This document shows positions 1 through 9,162 of a stretch of 64,000 nucleotides of DNA, piece after piece. Below the pieces are notes generated by a model. It was not told where the DNA came from. It did not search any database and saw nothing but the letters and a program-made list of their open reading frames with translations. Numbering within the stretch: position 1 is the stretch's first letter; each line of letters begins with the position of its first letter. Where the stretch lies: NCBI GenBank assembly GCA_965230525.1, contig OZ246008.1, positions 4,278,001 through 4,342,000 on the forward strand. Direction: 5' to 3'. A program made the translations under genes and the position numbers. Source of the stretch: GCA-002733465 sp965230525 (GTDB lineage Bacteria > Pseudomonadota > Gammaproteobacteria > Enterobacterales > Kangiellaceae).

Positions 1-65
1 CACAGCATACCCAATGGATGACAATTCGATTTAATGCTAAGCCCCACTTTGTAATCGATTATCAT
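1..65 (-). CDS. possible start of a gene coupled to the response regulator (partial, edge)
   Basis: An ATG at 65 on the minus strand overlaps the TGA stop of the response regulator in a TGATG arrangement, the usual layout for a translationally coupled downstream gene, often the partner histidine kinase. Only about 21 codons remain in the window and they show no membrane segment or motif, so no function can be named. A plus-strand frame over 3-95 is also open to its stop and reads as protein-like, so the edge is ambiguous. Confidence 0.25.
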   Translation of the reverse strand, partial: MIIDYKVGLSIKSNCHPLGML

Positions 66-775
66 CAATTCGCATCGGCAGTAACCATTTTATAGCCTGC
101 TCCTCTCACTGTGATTAAATGCTCTGGCTGCTTAGGGTTGCTTTCAATTTTCTTGCGAATTTTGGCAATGTGGATATCCACGGTTCTAGTTTCAATTTCC
201 ATATCGGGCTGATAGCCCCAGACTTTACTTAACAACTCTTCTCTGGCAACGGGTCGGCTGGAGTTTTGTTGTAGATATTCGATGACTTGAATTTCGCGTT
301 TGGTGAATGCAGTGCTTTCCCCCTCATTGTTAATACAATAATTGAGAAGATCGATGTGTTTGTCCTGAGCTAACTGGATGGTCGATATTGGTACTAAATG
401 GTCAGTCGATCGTCTCAAGACGGCTTGCACCCTTAGCACCAATTGAGCCACAGAAAAAGGCTTGGCAACGTAATCATCGGCTCCCAAAGTTAGGCCCTGA
501 ATAATATCTTCGTCAGCGGTTTTAGCGGTAAGCATGATAATAGGTTGTGACTTATCTTGCTGACGTATTGCTTTGCAAATATCAAAACCATTCATCTTGG
601 GTAACATCACATCTAATAAGACCAAGTCAAATTGCCCTGTAAGCGCCATTTCTAGGCCTTTATCACCTTCTTCGGCAAATTCCACTTTAAATCCGTGATA
701 GACAAAAACATCGATCAATCCAGCTCGAATAGCTTCTTCGTCTTCAACAATAAGAAGTGATTTTTGTTCGCTCAT
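65..775 (-). CDS. OmpR/PhoB-family response regulator
   Basis: Two-component response regulator of 236 residues that should bind DNA when phosphorylated. The receiver domain fills residues 6-120, with the acidic pair at 11-12, the phosphoacceptor Asp at about 55 (LLDVMLP), the Thr of MLTAKTA near 83 and the Lys of KPF near 106. A C-terminal winged helix (about 150-232) includes TKREIQVIEYL and ends in VRGAGYKM, both typical of the OmpR/PhoB class. Length is normal. The partner kinase is probably just off the left edge on the same strand, because the stop overlaps a possible ATG. The regulon cannot be told from the sequence. Confidence 0.9.
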   Translation of the reverse strand: MSEQKSLLIVEDEEAIRAGLIDVFVYHGFKVEFAEEGDKGLEMALTGQFDLVLLDVMLPKMNGFDICKAIRQQDKSQPIIMLTAKTADEDIIQGLTLGADDYVAKPFSVAQLVLRVQAVLRRSTDHLVPISTIQLAQDKHIDLLNYCINNEGESTAFTKREIQVIEYLQQNSSRPVAREELLSKVWGYQPDMEIETRTVDIHIAKIRKKIESNPKQPEHLITVRGAGYKMVTADAN

Positions 776-983
776 CTATCCTATTCCAAGGTTGTATTAT
801 CTTTTAGTGCGCATTGCTCTAAAGCGAGAGCCCGCTAACTCGTTTAATGATGATACATCGAATGATCTTAATAGGAAGTAAATTTTGTGTAAAGTTGAGT
901 CAAATACTAGCTTCGATTAAACTGGACTAATGGGCCCAAAGTGCAAAGAACAGCAATCATAGTATGCCGAGCCAACAAGACTG

Positions 984-1553
984 ATGTATGAAAATCATGA
1001 TAATCAAGTTACCCGCCTCCTTTCGGAGCTTCGACAAGGTAGTCGTTCTGCACTGGAACAGTTAACACCGCTAGTCGTTAATGAATTACACCGCCTAGCC
1101 AAACACTATATGCGAGGAGAAGCTGAAGGACACACTCTACAAGCCACCGCCTTGGTCAATGAAGCCTACATGAAATTGGTTAATATGGAACTAGATTGGC
1201 AAAGTAGAGCGCATTTTTTTGCTGTTGCAGCTACCCAAATGAGACGAATTTTAGTCGATCATGCTCGTTCCAAGCTTGCCGAAAAACGCGGTGGAAAAAT
1301 ATTACGTGTGACGCTAGAAGAAAACCTGAATGCTAACGCTGAGAGTAATCACGACCTTATTTATATTGATGAATTACTATCGCAACTCAATGAGTTTGAT
1401 GCTCGAGCAGCTCGCTTGTTTGAACTTCGACTTTTTGCAGGTCTCAGCAATAATGAAATAGCAGCAGTAGAAGATATTTCTATTTCTTCAGTTGAACGAG
1501 AAATTAGGGTTGCAAAAGCTTGGTTACTTAATGAGCTTAAAAATTCCAAATAA
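984..1553 (+). CDS. ECF-type RNA polymerase sigma factor
   Basis: Sigma-70 family protein of 189 residues of the ECF subgroup often found beside Ser/Thr kinases (the TIGR02999 type; my recognition, not a search). Region 2 is seen around residues 40-100 (HTLQATALVNEAYMKL, then RRILVDHAR) and region 4 around 125-185 (ARLFELRLFAGLSNNEIA, SSVEREIRVAKAWL). No anti-sigma gene is next to it. Instead the next gene is a membrane-anchored Ser/Thr kinase, so control by phosphorylation is a reasonable inference. The cytolysin-like lipoprotein at 4448 is a candidate target. The ribosome site before the ATG at 984 is weak. Confidence 0.88.
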   Translation: MYENHDNQVTRLLSELRQGSRSALEQLTPLVVNELHRLAKHYMRGEAEGHTLQATALVNEAYMKLVNMELDWQSRAHFFAVAATQMRRILVDHARSKLAEKRGGKILRVTLEENLNANAESNHDLIYIDELLSQLNEFDARAARLFELRLFAGLSNNEIAAVEDISISSVEREIRVAKAWLLNELKNSK

Positions 1554-1672
1554 AATCTAATAAATTAGCCGACGATTGAAGGTGATTGCAGAATAATTAC
1601 GCATTAATAGAAAGAGCAGCATTCTACAAATAGCGCTAGAGCACACCGCTATTCAATCGAAAATTAGGAATC

Positions 1673-4303
1673 ATGATGGATAAAACTAACTGGCAGGTCA
1701 TTAAGGCTCATTTTGAAGAACTTCTCACTCTTTCCTCACAAGAACAACAAGACTGGCTAGCTCAGCATGCTAAATCTAATCCAAAAACAGCTGCAAAACT
1801 AGAACAAATGCTGGCGGCTGATGGCGATGATTCATCTAAGATTACTCGAGCCGTCTCCACTAATATTGATCAACTGTATCAACAGAACTTCAACCACCAA
1901 GAAGGCGAAGTCATTGGCGGCTACAAGATTGACAAGCTAATAGGGAAAGGCGGTATGGGTGTGGTTTTTGCAGCCAGCCGAAGTGACAAAGCATTCGAAC
2001 AAAAGGTTGCTATTAAGCTTATACAATCTCATTCGATCAACCCAGACTCAATCCGTCGCTTTGAAAGTGAGCGTCAAATATTAGCCAACCTCAATCACCC
2101 TAATATTGCTCATTTGATTGACGGTGGTACTACTCAAAAAGGGATCCCTTTTTTAGTAATGGAGTTTATTGAAGGAGTCCCCATTCTAGAATATTGCATC
2201 GGAAAACAACTCAACCTATCCGAACGAATAGAATTATTTCTGCAAGTTTGTTCTGCAGTTAGTTACGCTCATCAAAACCTCATTATTCATCGAGATATTA
2301 AACCTTCCAATGTTTTAGTTAACAATGAGGGTCAAATAAAATTGCTTGATTTTGGCATTGCCAAAATACTGGACCCAGAAGCTTATCAGCAAGATGTAGT
2401 CAATACCCAAGCGGAAATGAGACTGCTATCTTTAGAAAATGCCTCTCCGGAACAAATCACCGGGGACGCTATTACGACACAGACCGACGTTTACTCACTC
2501 GGCAATTTACTCTATCAGTTATTAACCGAAGAAACCCTGTTTCAGGTCGCTAAGAAAACCAGACTCACTTTGGAACGCGCCATTTGCGAAACACAACCCA
2601 TCAAGCCAAGCGTGGCGGTGACTGAAAATAAGTCAGCTATTTCTGCGAAGTCGGCTGAGCGACTAAAAAACTTTAGACGGAACATTAAAGGCGATTTAGA
2701 TACCATCACCCTGAAAGCTCTTAGCAAAGTACCGCAAGATCGCTATGCTAGCGTCGAGCAGTTCTCCGATGATATCCATCGATATTTGAACCACTATCCC
2801 ATTATTGCTCGCCCGGTAAAGTTCTCTTATCAAGCGGCGAAGTTTGTTGGTCGAAACAAGTTACTGGTATCACTAAGCGGTCTATTAGTTCTTTCTGTAA
2901 CATTTTTCACTATCTCGCTGGGTATTAAGTCGACCCAATTAGAAGTTGAAACGCAAAAGGCAATTGCTGAATCCAAAATCGCCAAAGAAACGAGCGAGTT
3001 TCTATCCGAAATTTTTGAGTTTTCAAACCCGAATAATCAAGATGGCAGCGAAGCGACCGCATCAGAACTGCTCGCTAGTGGAGTGGAAAAAATAAACAAA
3101 CTAGACTCAACGCCACAGGTCAAAGCGACACTATTAAATACCTTGGGCGTCGTTTATAGCAAACTCGGGAAATTCGAAAAGGCGGAACAGCTGTTAAGCG
3201 AAGCGCTTAACATAAGGAAGTCATTAAGCGACGTACCGATAGAAGAATTGATCGAGACTCAAGTCAACTTATCTGAAGCTTACGGTGAGCTCGGCAAATA
3301 TCAACTGGCTGAAAATGGACTGAGAGAAAGTATCACTCTAGCAAACGAGAACCCGCAAATACCTGCGATTAAAACCATTCCAGCAAAAACGAATCTTGCA
3401 ACAATTCTTAGTTGGAACGGCGAGCTAGAAGAGGCCTTAGCACTTAATCAATCAGTTGCAAAATTAGCAGTAAGCCACTTTGGAGAGAATTCAAAAGAAG
3501 CCGGAAGCGCGCAATCAAACCTCGGTTACATTTTGTCTCTAATGGGTGATTTCGACTCATCCATTGAAGCACTCAAAAAAGGACTAAAAGCTCGCCGAGC
3601 GGCTTATGGCAATAATCACTTAGAGACTGCCCATAGCCTAAACCACCTTTCATTTACTATGGCGAATACAGGACTGTTCCGAGAAGCCCTGCCGCTTGCG
3701 AGAGAGGGATTGGAGGTTCGAAAGAGTATCTATAAAGCAGCCCACCCAGAGCTCGTTACAAGCCACAACAATGTAGCAACTATTCTCAGTAACTTAAATC
3801 AACATGAGGAAGCTGAAGAAATTGCAAGAGAATCTTTAAAAATTGCAAAAGAAATTTATCCTAGCGCTAGCTTCGATTTAGGTGCTACTTATTATAGTTT
3901 AGGCTCAACCTTGCTTCGCAAAAAAGACTTTGAAGGGGCTATAGATGCTACTAATCAATGCCTTTTAGTGCTTCAACAGATATTACCTAAACAAAGCCCT
4001 CAACTTGCTTTTCCACTCACTCAACTTGGCCGAATTCATATTCAAAACAAGAATTATGTTAGCGCAGAGGAAGTGCTACAAAAAGCTTACGACTACCGCA
4101 AAAAAGGGTTACCAATGGGGAACTGGCACATTGCGGAAAGTGCTCATTTACTAGCGAGAGCAATGACCAATCAAGATAAACACGCAGCCGCAAAACCATT
4201 TGCAGAGGAAGCCTACCAATCAATGCTCAGCGCTTTTGGTCAAGACGACAACCGAGTTAAGCAGCTTGAAGAATTGAAGGCTACAATAAGTAACAATTTA
4301 TAA
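1673..4303 (+). CDS. membrane Ser/Thr protein kinase with C-terminal TPR repeats
   Basis: Hanks-type kinase of 876 residues. The kinase domain spans about 83-375: glycine loop GKGGMGVVF (91-99), invariant Lys115 in VAIKLI, HRD at 206-208 followed by IKPSN, and DFG at 226-228. The APE motif reads SPEQ. A membrane segment follows at about 393-415, and from about 450 to the end there are tetratricopeptide-like repeats with FxKAEQLLSEAL-type helices, probably on the far side of the membrane. All catalytic residues are present, so it should be active. It lies 119 bases after the ECF sigma gene and 144 before the cytolysin-like gene, all on one strand. The pairing suggests that the kinase senses something through its TPR domain and controls the sigma factor; that is inference. 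Confidence 0.9.
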   Translation: MMDKTNWQVIKAHFEELLTLSSQEQQDWLAQHAKSNPKTAAKLEQMLAADGDDSSKITRAVSTNIDQLYQQNFNHQEGEVIGGYKIDKLIGKGGMGVVFAASRSDKAFEQKVAIKLIQSHSINPDSIRRFESERQILANLNHPNIAHLIDGGTTQKGIPFLVMEFIEGVPILEYCIGKQLNLSERIELFLQVCSAVSYAHQNLIIHRDIKPSNVLVNNEGQIKLLDFGIAKILDPEAYQQDVVNTQAEMRLLSLENASPEQITGDAITTQTDVYSLGNLLYQLLTEETLFQVAKKTRLTLERAICETQPIKPSVAVTENKSAISAKSAERLKNFRRNIKGDLDTITLKALSKVPQDRYASVEQFSDDIHRYLNHYPIIARPVKFSYQAAKFVGRNKLLVSLSGLLVLSVTFFTISLGIKSTQLEVETQKAIAESKIAKETSEFLSEIFEFSNPNNQDGSEATASELLASGVEKINKLDSTPQVKATLLNTLGVVYSKLGKFEKAEQLLSEALNIRKSLSDVPIEELIETQVNLSEAYGELGKYQLAENGLRESITLANENPQIPAIKTIPAKTNLATILSWNGELEEALALNQSVAKLAVSHFGENSKEAGSAQSNLGYILSLMGDFDSSIEALKKGLKARRAAYGNNHLETAHSLNHLSFTMANTGLFREALPLAREGLEVRKSIYKAAHPELVTSHNNVATILSNLNQHEEAEEIARESLKIAKEIYPSASFDLGATYYSLGSTLLRKKDFEGAIDATNQCLLVLQQILPKQSPQLAFPLTQLGRIHIQNKNYVSAEEVLQKAYDYRKKGLPMGNWHIAESAHLLARAMTNQDKHAAAKPFAEEAYQSMLSAFGQDDNRVKQLEELKATISNNL

Positions 4304-4447
4304 CTCTTGATTCACAGTACCCGTTGAAAAGACTCGCTTTCATTTGATATTGAGGCCGGTAAAAAAAATAATTTGAAGGAGCTTTCTACTTTTTCACGCT
4401 TTCCCTAATAGACGCACAAATCGCACACATATTAGGAGAAAGTCAAA

Positions 4448-6118
4448 ATGAAAGTTAACCACTACAACGCCAACTTTTTAAGCAGTTTATTGATTGGAGC
4501 CACTCTATCAGTCACCGTTGCGTGTGGCGGCGGCGGAAGTTCACCGGAAACACCCGATCCAGAACCGCCACCTCCTCCGCCAGTTGCGAAAGCCGATGTC
4601 AACGGTGCCTTCATGGAAATTCCCACTTGGGATGTCTATTCGCCTGAGAAAGCAGCGCAAGACGAAATCGATCCTAATGTACCTACCACCGAGCCAGAGG
4701 AAGAAATAGTTGGCACTTTGAAATACAGCTGCACGTCGACTCAGTACAATTTGACCGACACCCCAAAAGAAGTTGTGATTTTTTCACCTAATGAGTCTGT
4801 ATTATGGCTTGGGAATTTAATTCAAGGACAAGGCTATAAAGACGGTATAGGCTCTTTCACCGAGTTGTCGGTGAGAGAAAGAGCACCGCTTAGAATCTCT
4901 ATTAACTTATTAACCGCAGGGAACTATAGGGAGGTCACGAACCCGTCTTTGACCACTGTTCAATCGGCGATTGGCGAGTTAATTCAACAGGCGACTGATT
5001 CTGGATTGGAAGGAAGTACCGACACTCTATACAGTGAGAAAATTACTCACTCAGTTGAACAAAGCGCCCTTAAATTTGGGATCTCCGCAAATTATATGGG
5101 CGCTTCTGCCACGGCTGATTTGGAATTCGAAAGAAATGCCGAAGAGACCACTCTAACCGCCTACTTCTACCAAAAAATGTTTACCGCGTCCGTTGAGTTG
5201 CCACCAACACCGGATGATTTTTTTAGTGATGACTTTACCCAAGATAAGCTCGACCAACTGTTGGTTGACGGCGCGCTTGGAGCTGAAAATCCGCCGGTAT
5301 ATATCGCAAATATCGCCTACGGTCGAATATTAATGTACAACTTTACTTCATCAGCAGAAGAGGATCTAATGAGAGCGGCAATCACTGCATCGTATGAAGG
5401 TATATCGGGAGATGTTTCTGGTTACACCGAGGGCGAAATAAGAAATACTTTGAGTACCGCCAAAATTGAAGTCACAGCACTGGGTGGCGCATCAACCAAT
5501 GTGACATCATTAATTCGTGATGGCGACTTAAAAAGTTACTTTGATTCCGACCCTTCTTTAACTAGTGCTCGCCCAATCTCATACCAATTAAATCAACTTA
5601 AAGTTGGCAACCCAATCGCAAAAGTGAGTGAGTCGACCGACTACGCTATCAGAGAGTGTGAATTTATCGAGGATACGGCCGAGCCGATTGGTGAGAGAAT
5701 TAGAATTGAGTTAATCGATGTTGACATTAAATATGATTGCGATGCTTTTGATCCAGGAGATATGTACGGTAGCTTTAGTATCAATGGGACAACGGTATTT
5801 AATTTACCTGACTCAGATACAAGAAATGTCAGTGGAGGAAATGCTTTTGTCATCGCCGATGGTAACAATGATGGCATAAATGATGGCTATCTCGAAGTCG
5901 ATTACTATTATAGCGGAAATAGAGACGTCGACATTTCTGGGCGACTGCAAGATAAAGATGCCGGAACGGATGATAACGTAGGCACCTGGAATTTTGATGT
6001 CAGCGTATTCCTTAATCAAGGTCGGATTAGATCCAGTCACGGCACCAATCAATGTGGCGATAGCAGTCAGCAACCGGTGCTTAATTATCGGAAAGATAGA
6101 CTGCACTACATATACTAA
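4448..6118 (+). CDS. thiol-activated (cholesterol-dependent) cytolysin-like lipoprotein
   Basis: Secreted 556-residue protein. The N-terminus has a hydrophobic signal and a relaxed lipobox ending at Cys26 (TVAC), then a Gly/Pro-rich linker. Residues about 90-405 resemble domains 1-3 of thiol-activated cytolysins (PF01289): the SVLWLGNLIQG stretch matches the family's YPGALL-type segment, PPVYIANIAYGR (282-293) matches its conserved PVxIxxVAYGR, and ALGG (344-347), PISYQL (376-381) and STDY (396-399) follow in family order. After about 405 the family's Trp-rich undecapeptide (ECTGLAWEWWR) is absent; a beta-rich domain with Asp-rich turns takes its place. A strong AGGAG site precedes the ATG. 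It may be a surface or released pore former with altered targeting. The family call rests on motif reading only. Confidence 0.75.
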   Translation: MKVNHYNANFLSSLLIGATLSVTVACGGGGSSPETPDPEPPPPPPVAKADVNGAFMEIPTWDVYSPEKAAQDEIDPNVPTTEPEEEIVGTLKYSCTSTQYNLTDTPKEVVIFSPNESVLWLGNLIQGQGYKDGIGSFTELSVRERAPLRISINLLTAGNYREVTNPSLTTVQSAIGELIQQATDSGLEGSTDTLYSEKITHSVEQSALKFGISANYMGASATADLEFERNAEETTLTAYFYQKMFTASVELPPTPDDFFSDDFTQDKLDQLLVDGALGAENPPVYIANIAYGRILMYNFTSSAEEDLMRAAITASYEGISGDVSGYTEGEIRNTLSTAKIEVTALGGASTNVTSLIRDGDLKSYFDSDPSLTSARPISYQLNQLKVGNPIAKVSESTDYAIRECEFIEDTAEPIGERIRIELIDVDIKYDCDAFDPGDMYGSFSINGTTVFNLPDSDTRNVSGGNAFVIADGNNDGINDGYLEVDYYYSGNRDVDISGRLQDKDAGTDDNVGTWNFDVSVFLNQGRIRSSHGTNQCGDSSQQPVLNYRKDRLHYIY

Positions 6119-6148
6119 TGCAGTAGAAAAAACTAGTTTGTTTTCCAC

Positions 6149-6175
6149 GCGATGACAGTTTCGTTCTGTCATCGC
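6149..6175. terminator. hairpin between convergent genes
   Basis: A perfect 10-bp stem (GCGATGACAG / CTGTCATCGC) with a 7-base loop sits between the cytolysin-like gene and the convergent Sel1 gene. There is no clear T-run on either side, so it may act as a transcript-end structure rather than a classical terminator. Confidence 0.5.
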
Positions 6176-6246
6176 CTAGTTGAACAACCCGAGGATTCTA
6201 AAGAGTATCATTCCGTCTATTATCGGTAATAACCAGTTACCAACGT

Positions 6247-6924
6247 TTAGTATTTTGATAATCCCAGTTCATCCCATTTTTCAGCAGCTTGAGGCACTCC
6301 TTTCTCCTTTACAAGACCTATCCATTGTTTCGCTTCTGCCATATTTTTTTCCACTCCAATACCGTTAGCGTACATAATTCCAACTTGTAGCTGGGATGCC
6401 GCAACACCTTGTTCTGCTGCTTTTAGGAACCAAAAGAACCCCTTTTCCAGGTTTTTAGGTACGCTAAGTCCATTCGAGTAAAAAACGCCCAAATTATTCT
6501 GGGAATATGGCTGACCGAGTTCAGCACCTTTACGATACCAAAGAAATGCCTCATCCACATCTTTTTCAATGATGACTCCTTTGTTGGATTTTAATCCTGC
6601 ATTAAAGAGGTCTCCCATTTTTTGTACTGCATCAGGAAAGTCTTGCCTCGCTGCTTTCATAATCCAAGTTTGACCAATATCTAAATACTCATGATTACCA
6701 TTAGCATATTTTATATATAGTATTCCGGCATTAAATTGAGAAGGTGCATATCCTTGCATTCCTGCTTGCGAAAAAAGATTTATGGCTGTTTTTAAGTCTC
6801 CTTTATCGAATGCCTCAGTAGCTTCACGGTTAATCTGCCTAAGCTGTTCGTTTGCTATACCGTGGGTGATGGTTCCAAAAAAAATACTAAAAACCACCAA
6901 AAGCTTTATACAAATTCTTAACAT
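6247..6924 (-). CDS. secreted Sel1-repeat (TPR-like) protein
   Basis: Protein of 225 residues with a cleavable-looking signal peptide (residues 1-24, ending near GIANE) and about four Sel1-like repeats, seen as FDKGDLKTAINLFSQAG, DEAFLWYRKGAELGQ, EKGFFWFLKAAEQG and MAEAKQWIGLVKEKG. Sel1 repeats are protein-binding scaffolds. It lies 9 bases after the unknown secreted protein upstream on the same strand, so the two probably share a transcript. It converges with the cytolysin-like gene. The exact partner is unknown. Confidence 0.85.
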   Translation of the reverse strand: MLRICIKLLVVFSIFFGTITHGIANEQLRQINREATEAFDKGDLKTAINLFSQAGMQGYAPSQFNAGILYIKYANGNHEYLDIGQTWIMKAARQDFPDAVQKMGDLFNAGLKSNKGVIIEKDVDEAFLWYRKGAELGQPYSQNNLGVFYSNGLSVPKNLEKGFFWFLKAAEQGVAASQLQVGIMYANGIGVEKNMAEAKQWIGLVKEKGVPQAAEKWDELGLSKY

Positions 6925-6933
6925 ATTAATTTC

Positions 6934-7929
6934 CTATTTTCTCTTTTTAAATCTCAGACATAACTTTTTCTGGTGCTCGCCATTGGTATAGTTTGTCTGT
7001 TGCGAAGTTGAAACTATCTCTTGTGCCTTGATTTCAACGCCAAATAATTCATTCAAATATTCATCATAATTCAACCATGACCTTTCCTTACTACACCTCG
7101 AAATCTCAGCTTTCTTACAATAGAGTCTTATCGGCTTATCGTGAGCTGGAGTTTCTATTAACGATGCAGCACGATGATTAACAATATTGTTGGGTGTAAC
7201 AACGATGGAATCCCACACGGTGATATCTCTACAGGTTTCAACCTCTCCCTTGCGTTTAAATGAACTCCTTATAACCTTACGAGAGTTTTCGCTAGTCGTT
7301 TTTTTGGCTATGCGACTCAAACTATTCGAATTGCTAAAGAACTTTCGATTTCTTTTTGAAGAAGCGCTTTCAATATTTGTACTTCGAACTTGCTTTTTAC
7401 GAGCCTCTGAATTGTCAAGCTCCCGAAGGTCTTCTTTAAAAAGTTTCTCTAGCCCATCTTGCGTCAGATTAAACACCTTTTTGACAGCTTTTGAGCAACT
7501 TGTATTTAACGCGCTGATTGGGGACTTTCGCTTTCCTACACAGCGAATAGATATCAATTTTTGCTTTACGCCGAGTATTTGATAGCTTTTCTTACCGTTC
7601 ATTAAGTCATTTACGAGGATCACGCCAAAATTTCTTCCATTGGTAGCAACCTCTTTATGAGTAATCGAATAAAAATCTCTTGCGCTATCTTCACTGACAC
7701 CCTGCTGTTTAGCCATGTCGGCTCTAACTCTTTTGCTCTCTCTTCGACTTAGAATATGCATAAGCTCTGAATCGACTTTATAAACCGGAGTATCTTTAGG
7801 CTTTATATATACATCAAAGAATTGGTCGTTAAGACTTTCATTTTTTTGAGCGTGAACTTCAAAATTAGAGACAAATACCACCAGAAGTATTATCAGAAAA
7901 GGAAAAAGTTTGCTGGATGAAATGAGCAT
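6934..7929 (-). CDS. unknown secreted basic protein
   Basis: I do not recognise this 331-residue protein. It starts with a hydrophobic signal (about residues 8-27, LFPFLIILLVVFVSNF) and is rich in Lys, Arg and Ser, with a low-complexity basic stretch around 175-230. Six or so cysteines are scattered after residue 125, four of them in the last 100 residues (ETCRD, LYCKKAE, ISRCSKE, KLCLRF), which would suit disulfides in the periplasm. The Sel1 protein follows at once, so they may work together. The gene looks AT-rich and accessory. Confidence 0.7.
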   Translation of the reverse strand: MLISSSKLFPFLIILLVVFVSNFEVHAQKNESLNDQFFDVYIKPKDTPVYKVDSELMHILSRRESKRVRADMAKQQGVSEDSARDFYSITHKEVATNGRNFGVILVNDLMNGKKSYQILGVKQKLISIRCVGKRKSPISALNTSCSKAVKKVFNLTQDGLEKLFKEDLRELDNSEARKKQVRSTNIESASSKRNRKFFSNSNSLSRIAKKTTSENSRKVIRSSFKRKGEVETCRDITVWDSIVVTPNNIVNHRAASLIETPAHDKPIRLYCKKAEISRCSKERSWLNYDEYLNELFGVEIKAQEIVSTSQQTNYTNGEHQKKLCLRFKKRK

Positions 7930-8246
7930 AGCTACTGCTTAGTATGTTGATGTGAAAACAAACTAAGTTTAGCACATAATGTCTATAATCGAGTGAGTGT
8001 TGATCGGTATGGAGTAATCATAAGGGCTGAAGGGACTGATAATAAATAGCCAAGCATTTTATACAAGAAACAAGCCCTCTCAACTCGATTGAGCCTCTAA
8101 CTGCAACTGTTGTGATTAATTTCTAGCCGAAAATTTGCGTAAACGTCAGGAAAATTTTCCGGATAGACTGGCCCGAATTTACTCACTAGTCATTGGGGTT
8201 CGCAGAGCCCGCCAATCAACCGACGGGTCTACCCAGCTCTCTAAAC
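7930..8246. other. 317-base intergenic region
   Basis: This lies between rsmI and the secreted basic protein, both on the minus strand. It must hold the promoter of the latter. I see a 12-bp perfect palindrome GGAAAATTTTCC at 8149-8160 but no RNA gene. I looked for RNase P RNA, which sits near rsmI in some relatives, and did not find its conserved core. Confidence 0.4.
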
Positions 8247-9134
8247 TTATAGGTCCCCTTCCCCTAAGCTCAATAAATATTGATAAATGCTATTCTTTTT
8301 TTCGTCATGAATTTCAGCACTGATTTTAGCCGCTTGCTTTTTAGGTAAATACACGCAAAGTTTTTCAGCTAACTGCTTGGCCTCTGCCGAAAGCTCGCTT
8401 TTTTTCTTAGAAGCTCCGGCAATCATTACCACGAACTCGCCTTTGGTTTGGTTGTGATCGGCTTGCAATACCTCAAGGATTTCTGGCGCACTGCCAGAAA
8501 TTACTGTTTCAAAAGTCTTGGTCAACTCTCGTGCAACAACAATTGTGCGCTCTTTTCCAAAAACGCTTTCTATATCTGCTAAACAAGCCATTATTCGGTG
8601 AGAGGATTCATAGATTATGAGAGTTGCGGTTTCTTGGTAAACCGCCTTAAATCGAGCGATACGTCCAGCGGATTTAGCGGGTAAAAAACCTTCAAAAACA
8701 AACCGATCACTTGGTAAACCTGCGATTGAGAGCGCTGTAATCAAGGCACATGCCCCCGGAATTGCGACTATCGGTATGTTTTTCTCTCGTAATGTAGACA
8801 CCAAAGGATATCCGGGGTCGCTGATTAGCGGGGTTCCTGCATCTGAAACGAGGGCGATGGATTCTCCCCCTTCAAGTAATTGAACCACCCAATCAATTTT
8901 TTGTCTTTCATTATGGTCATGCATTGAAAAACATGGCGTATCGACCCCAATATGCGATAATAATTGCTTCGTCCGACGAGTATCTTCGGCGGCAATTCGG
9001 TCAACTCGCGCTAAAGTGTGACGCATTCGATCGCTAAGGTCGTCTAAATTGCCAATCGGAGTCGCAACCACATACAATGTACCCAAATGTGTTTGTTGCT
9101 GATTGCTTCGAGGATTTGAAATAACAGCGGCCAT
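8247..9134 (-). CDS. rsmI: 16S rRNA (cytidine-1402 2'-O) methyltransferase RsmI
   Basis: RsmI methylates the ribose of C1402 in 16S rRNA with S-adenosylmethionine. Residues 17-30 read GTLYVVATPIGNL, the start of the tetrapyrrole-methylase fold; AEDTRRTKQLL and VSDAGTPLISDPG follow, as in all RsmI proteins. The open frame runs on to 9296, but I chose the ATG at 9134 because the extra residues overlap the divergent lpoA gene and the 295-residue product fits the family (about 285-290). It is divergent from lpoA with only 28 bases between the starts, the usual gammaproteobacterial order. Confidence 0.95.
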   Translation of the reverse strand: MAAVISNPRSNQQQTHLGTLYVVATPIGNLDDLSDRMRHTLARVDRIAAEDTRRTKQLLSHIGVDTPCFSMHDHNERQKIDWVVQLLEGGESIALVSDAGTPLISDPGYPLVSTLREKNIPIVAIPGACALITALSIAGLPSDRFVFEGFLPAKSAGRIARFKAVYQETATLIIYESSHRIMACLADIESVFGKERTIVVARELTKTFETVISGSAPEILEVLQADHNQTKGEFVVMIAGASKKKSELSAEAKQLAEKLCVYLPKKQAAKISAEIHDEKKNSIYQYLLSLGEGDL

Positions 9135-9162
9135 AATTATAGAGTTAAGAGTAGGTATTGTT

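Noticed and set aside
7930..8246. Possible RNase P RNA gene next to rsmI
   Set aside because: rnpB lies near rsmI in some gammaproteobacteria, but the conserved GAGGAAAGTCC and ACAGAA cores are absent on both strands.
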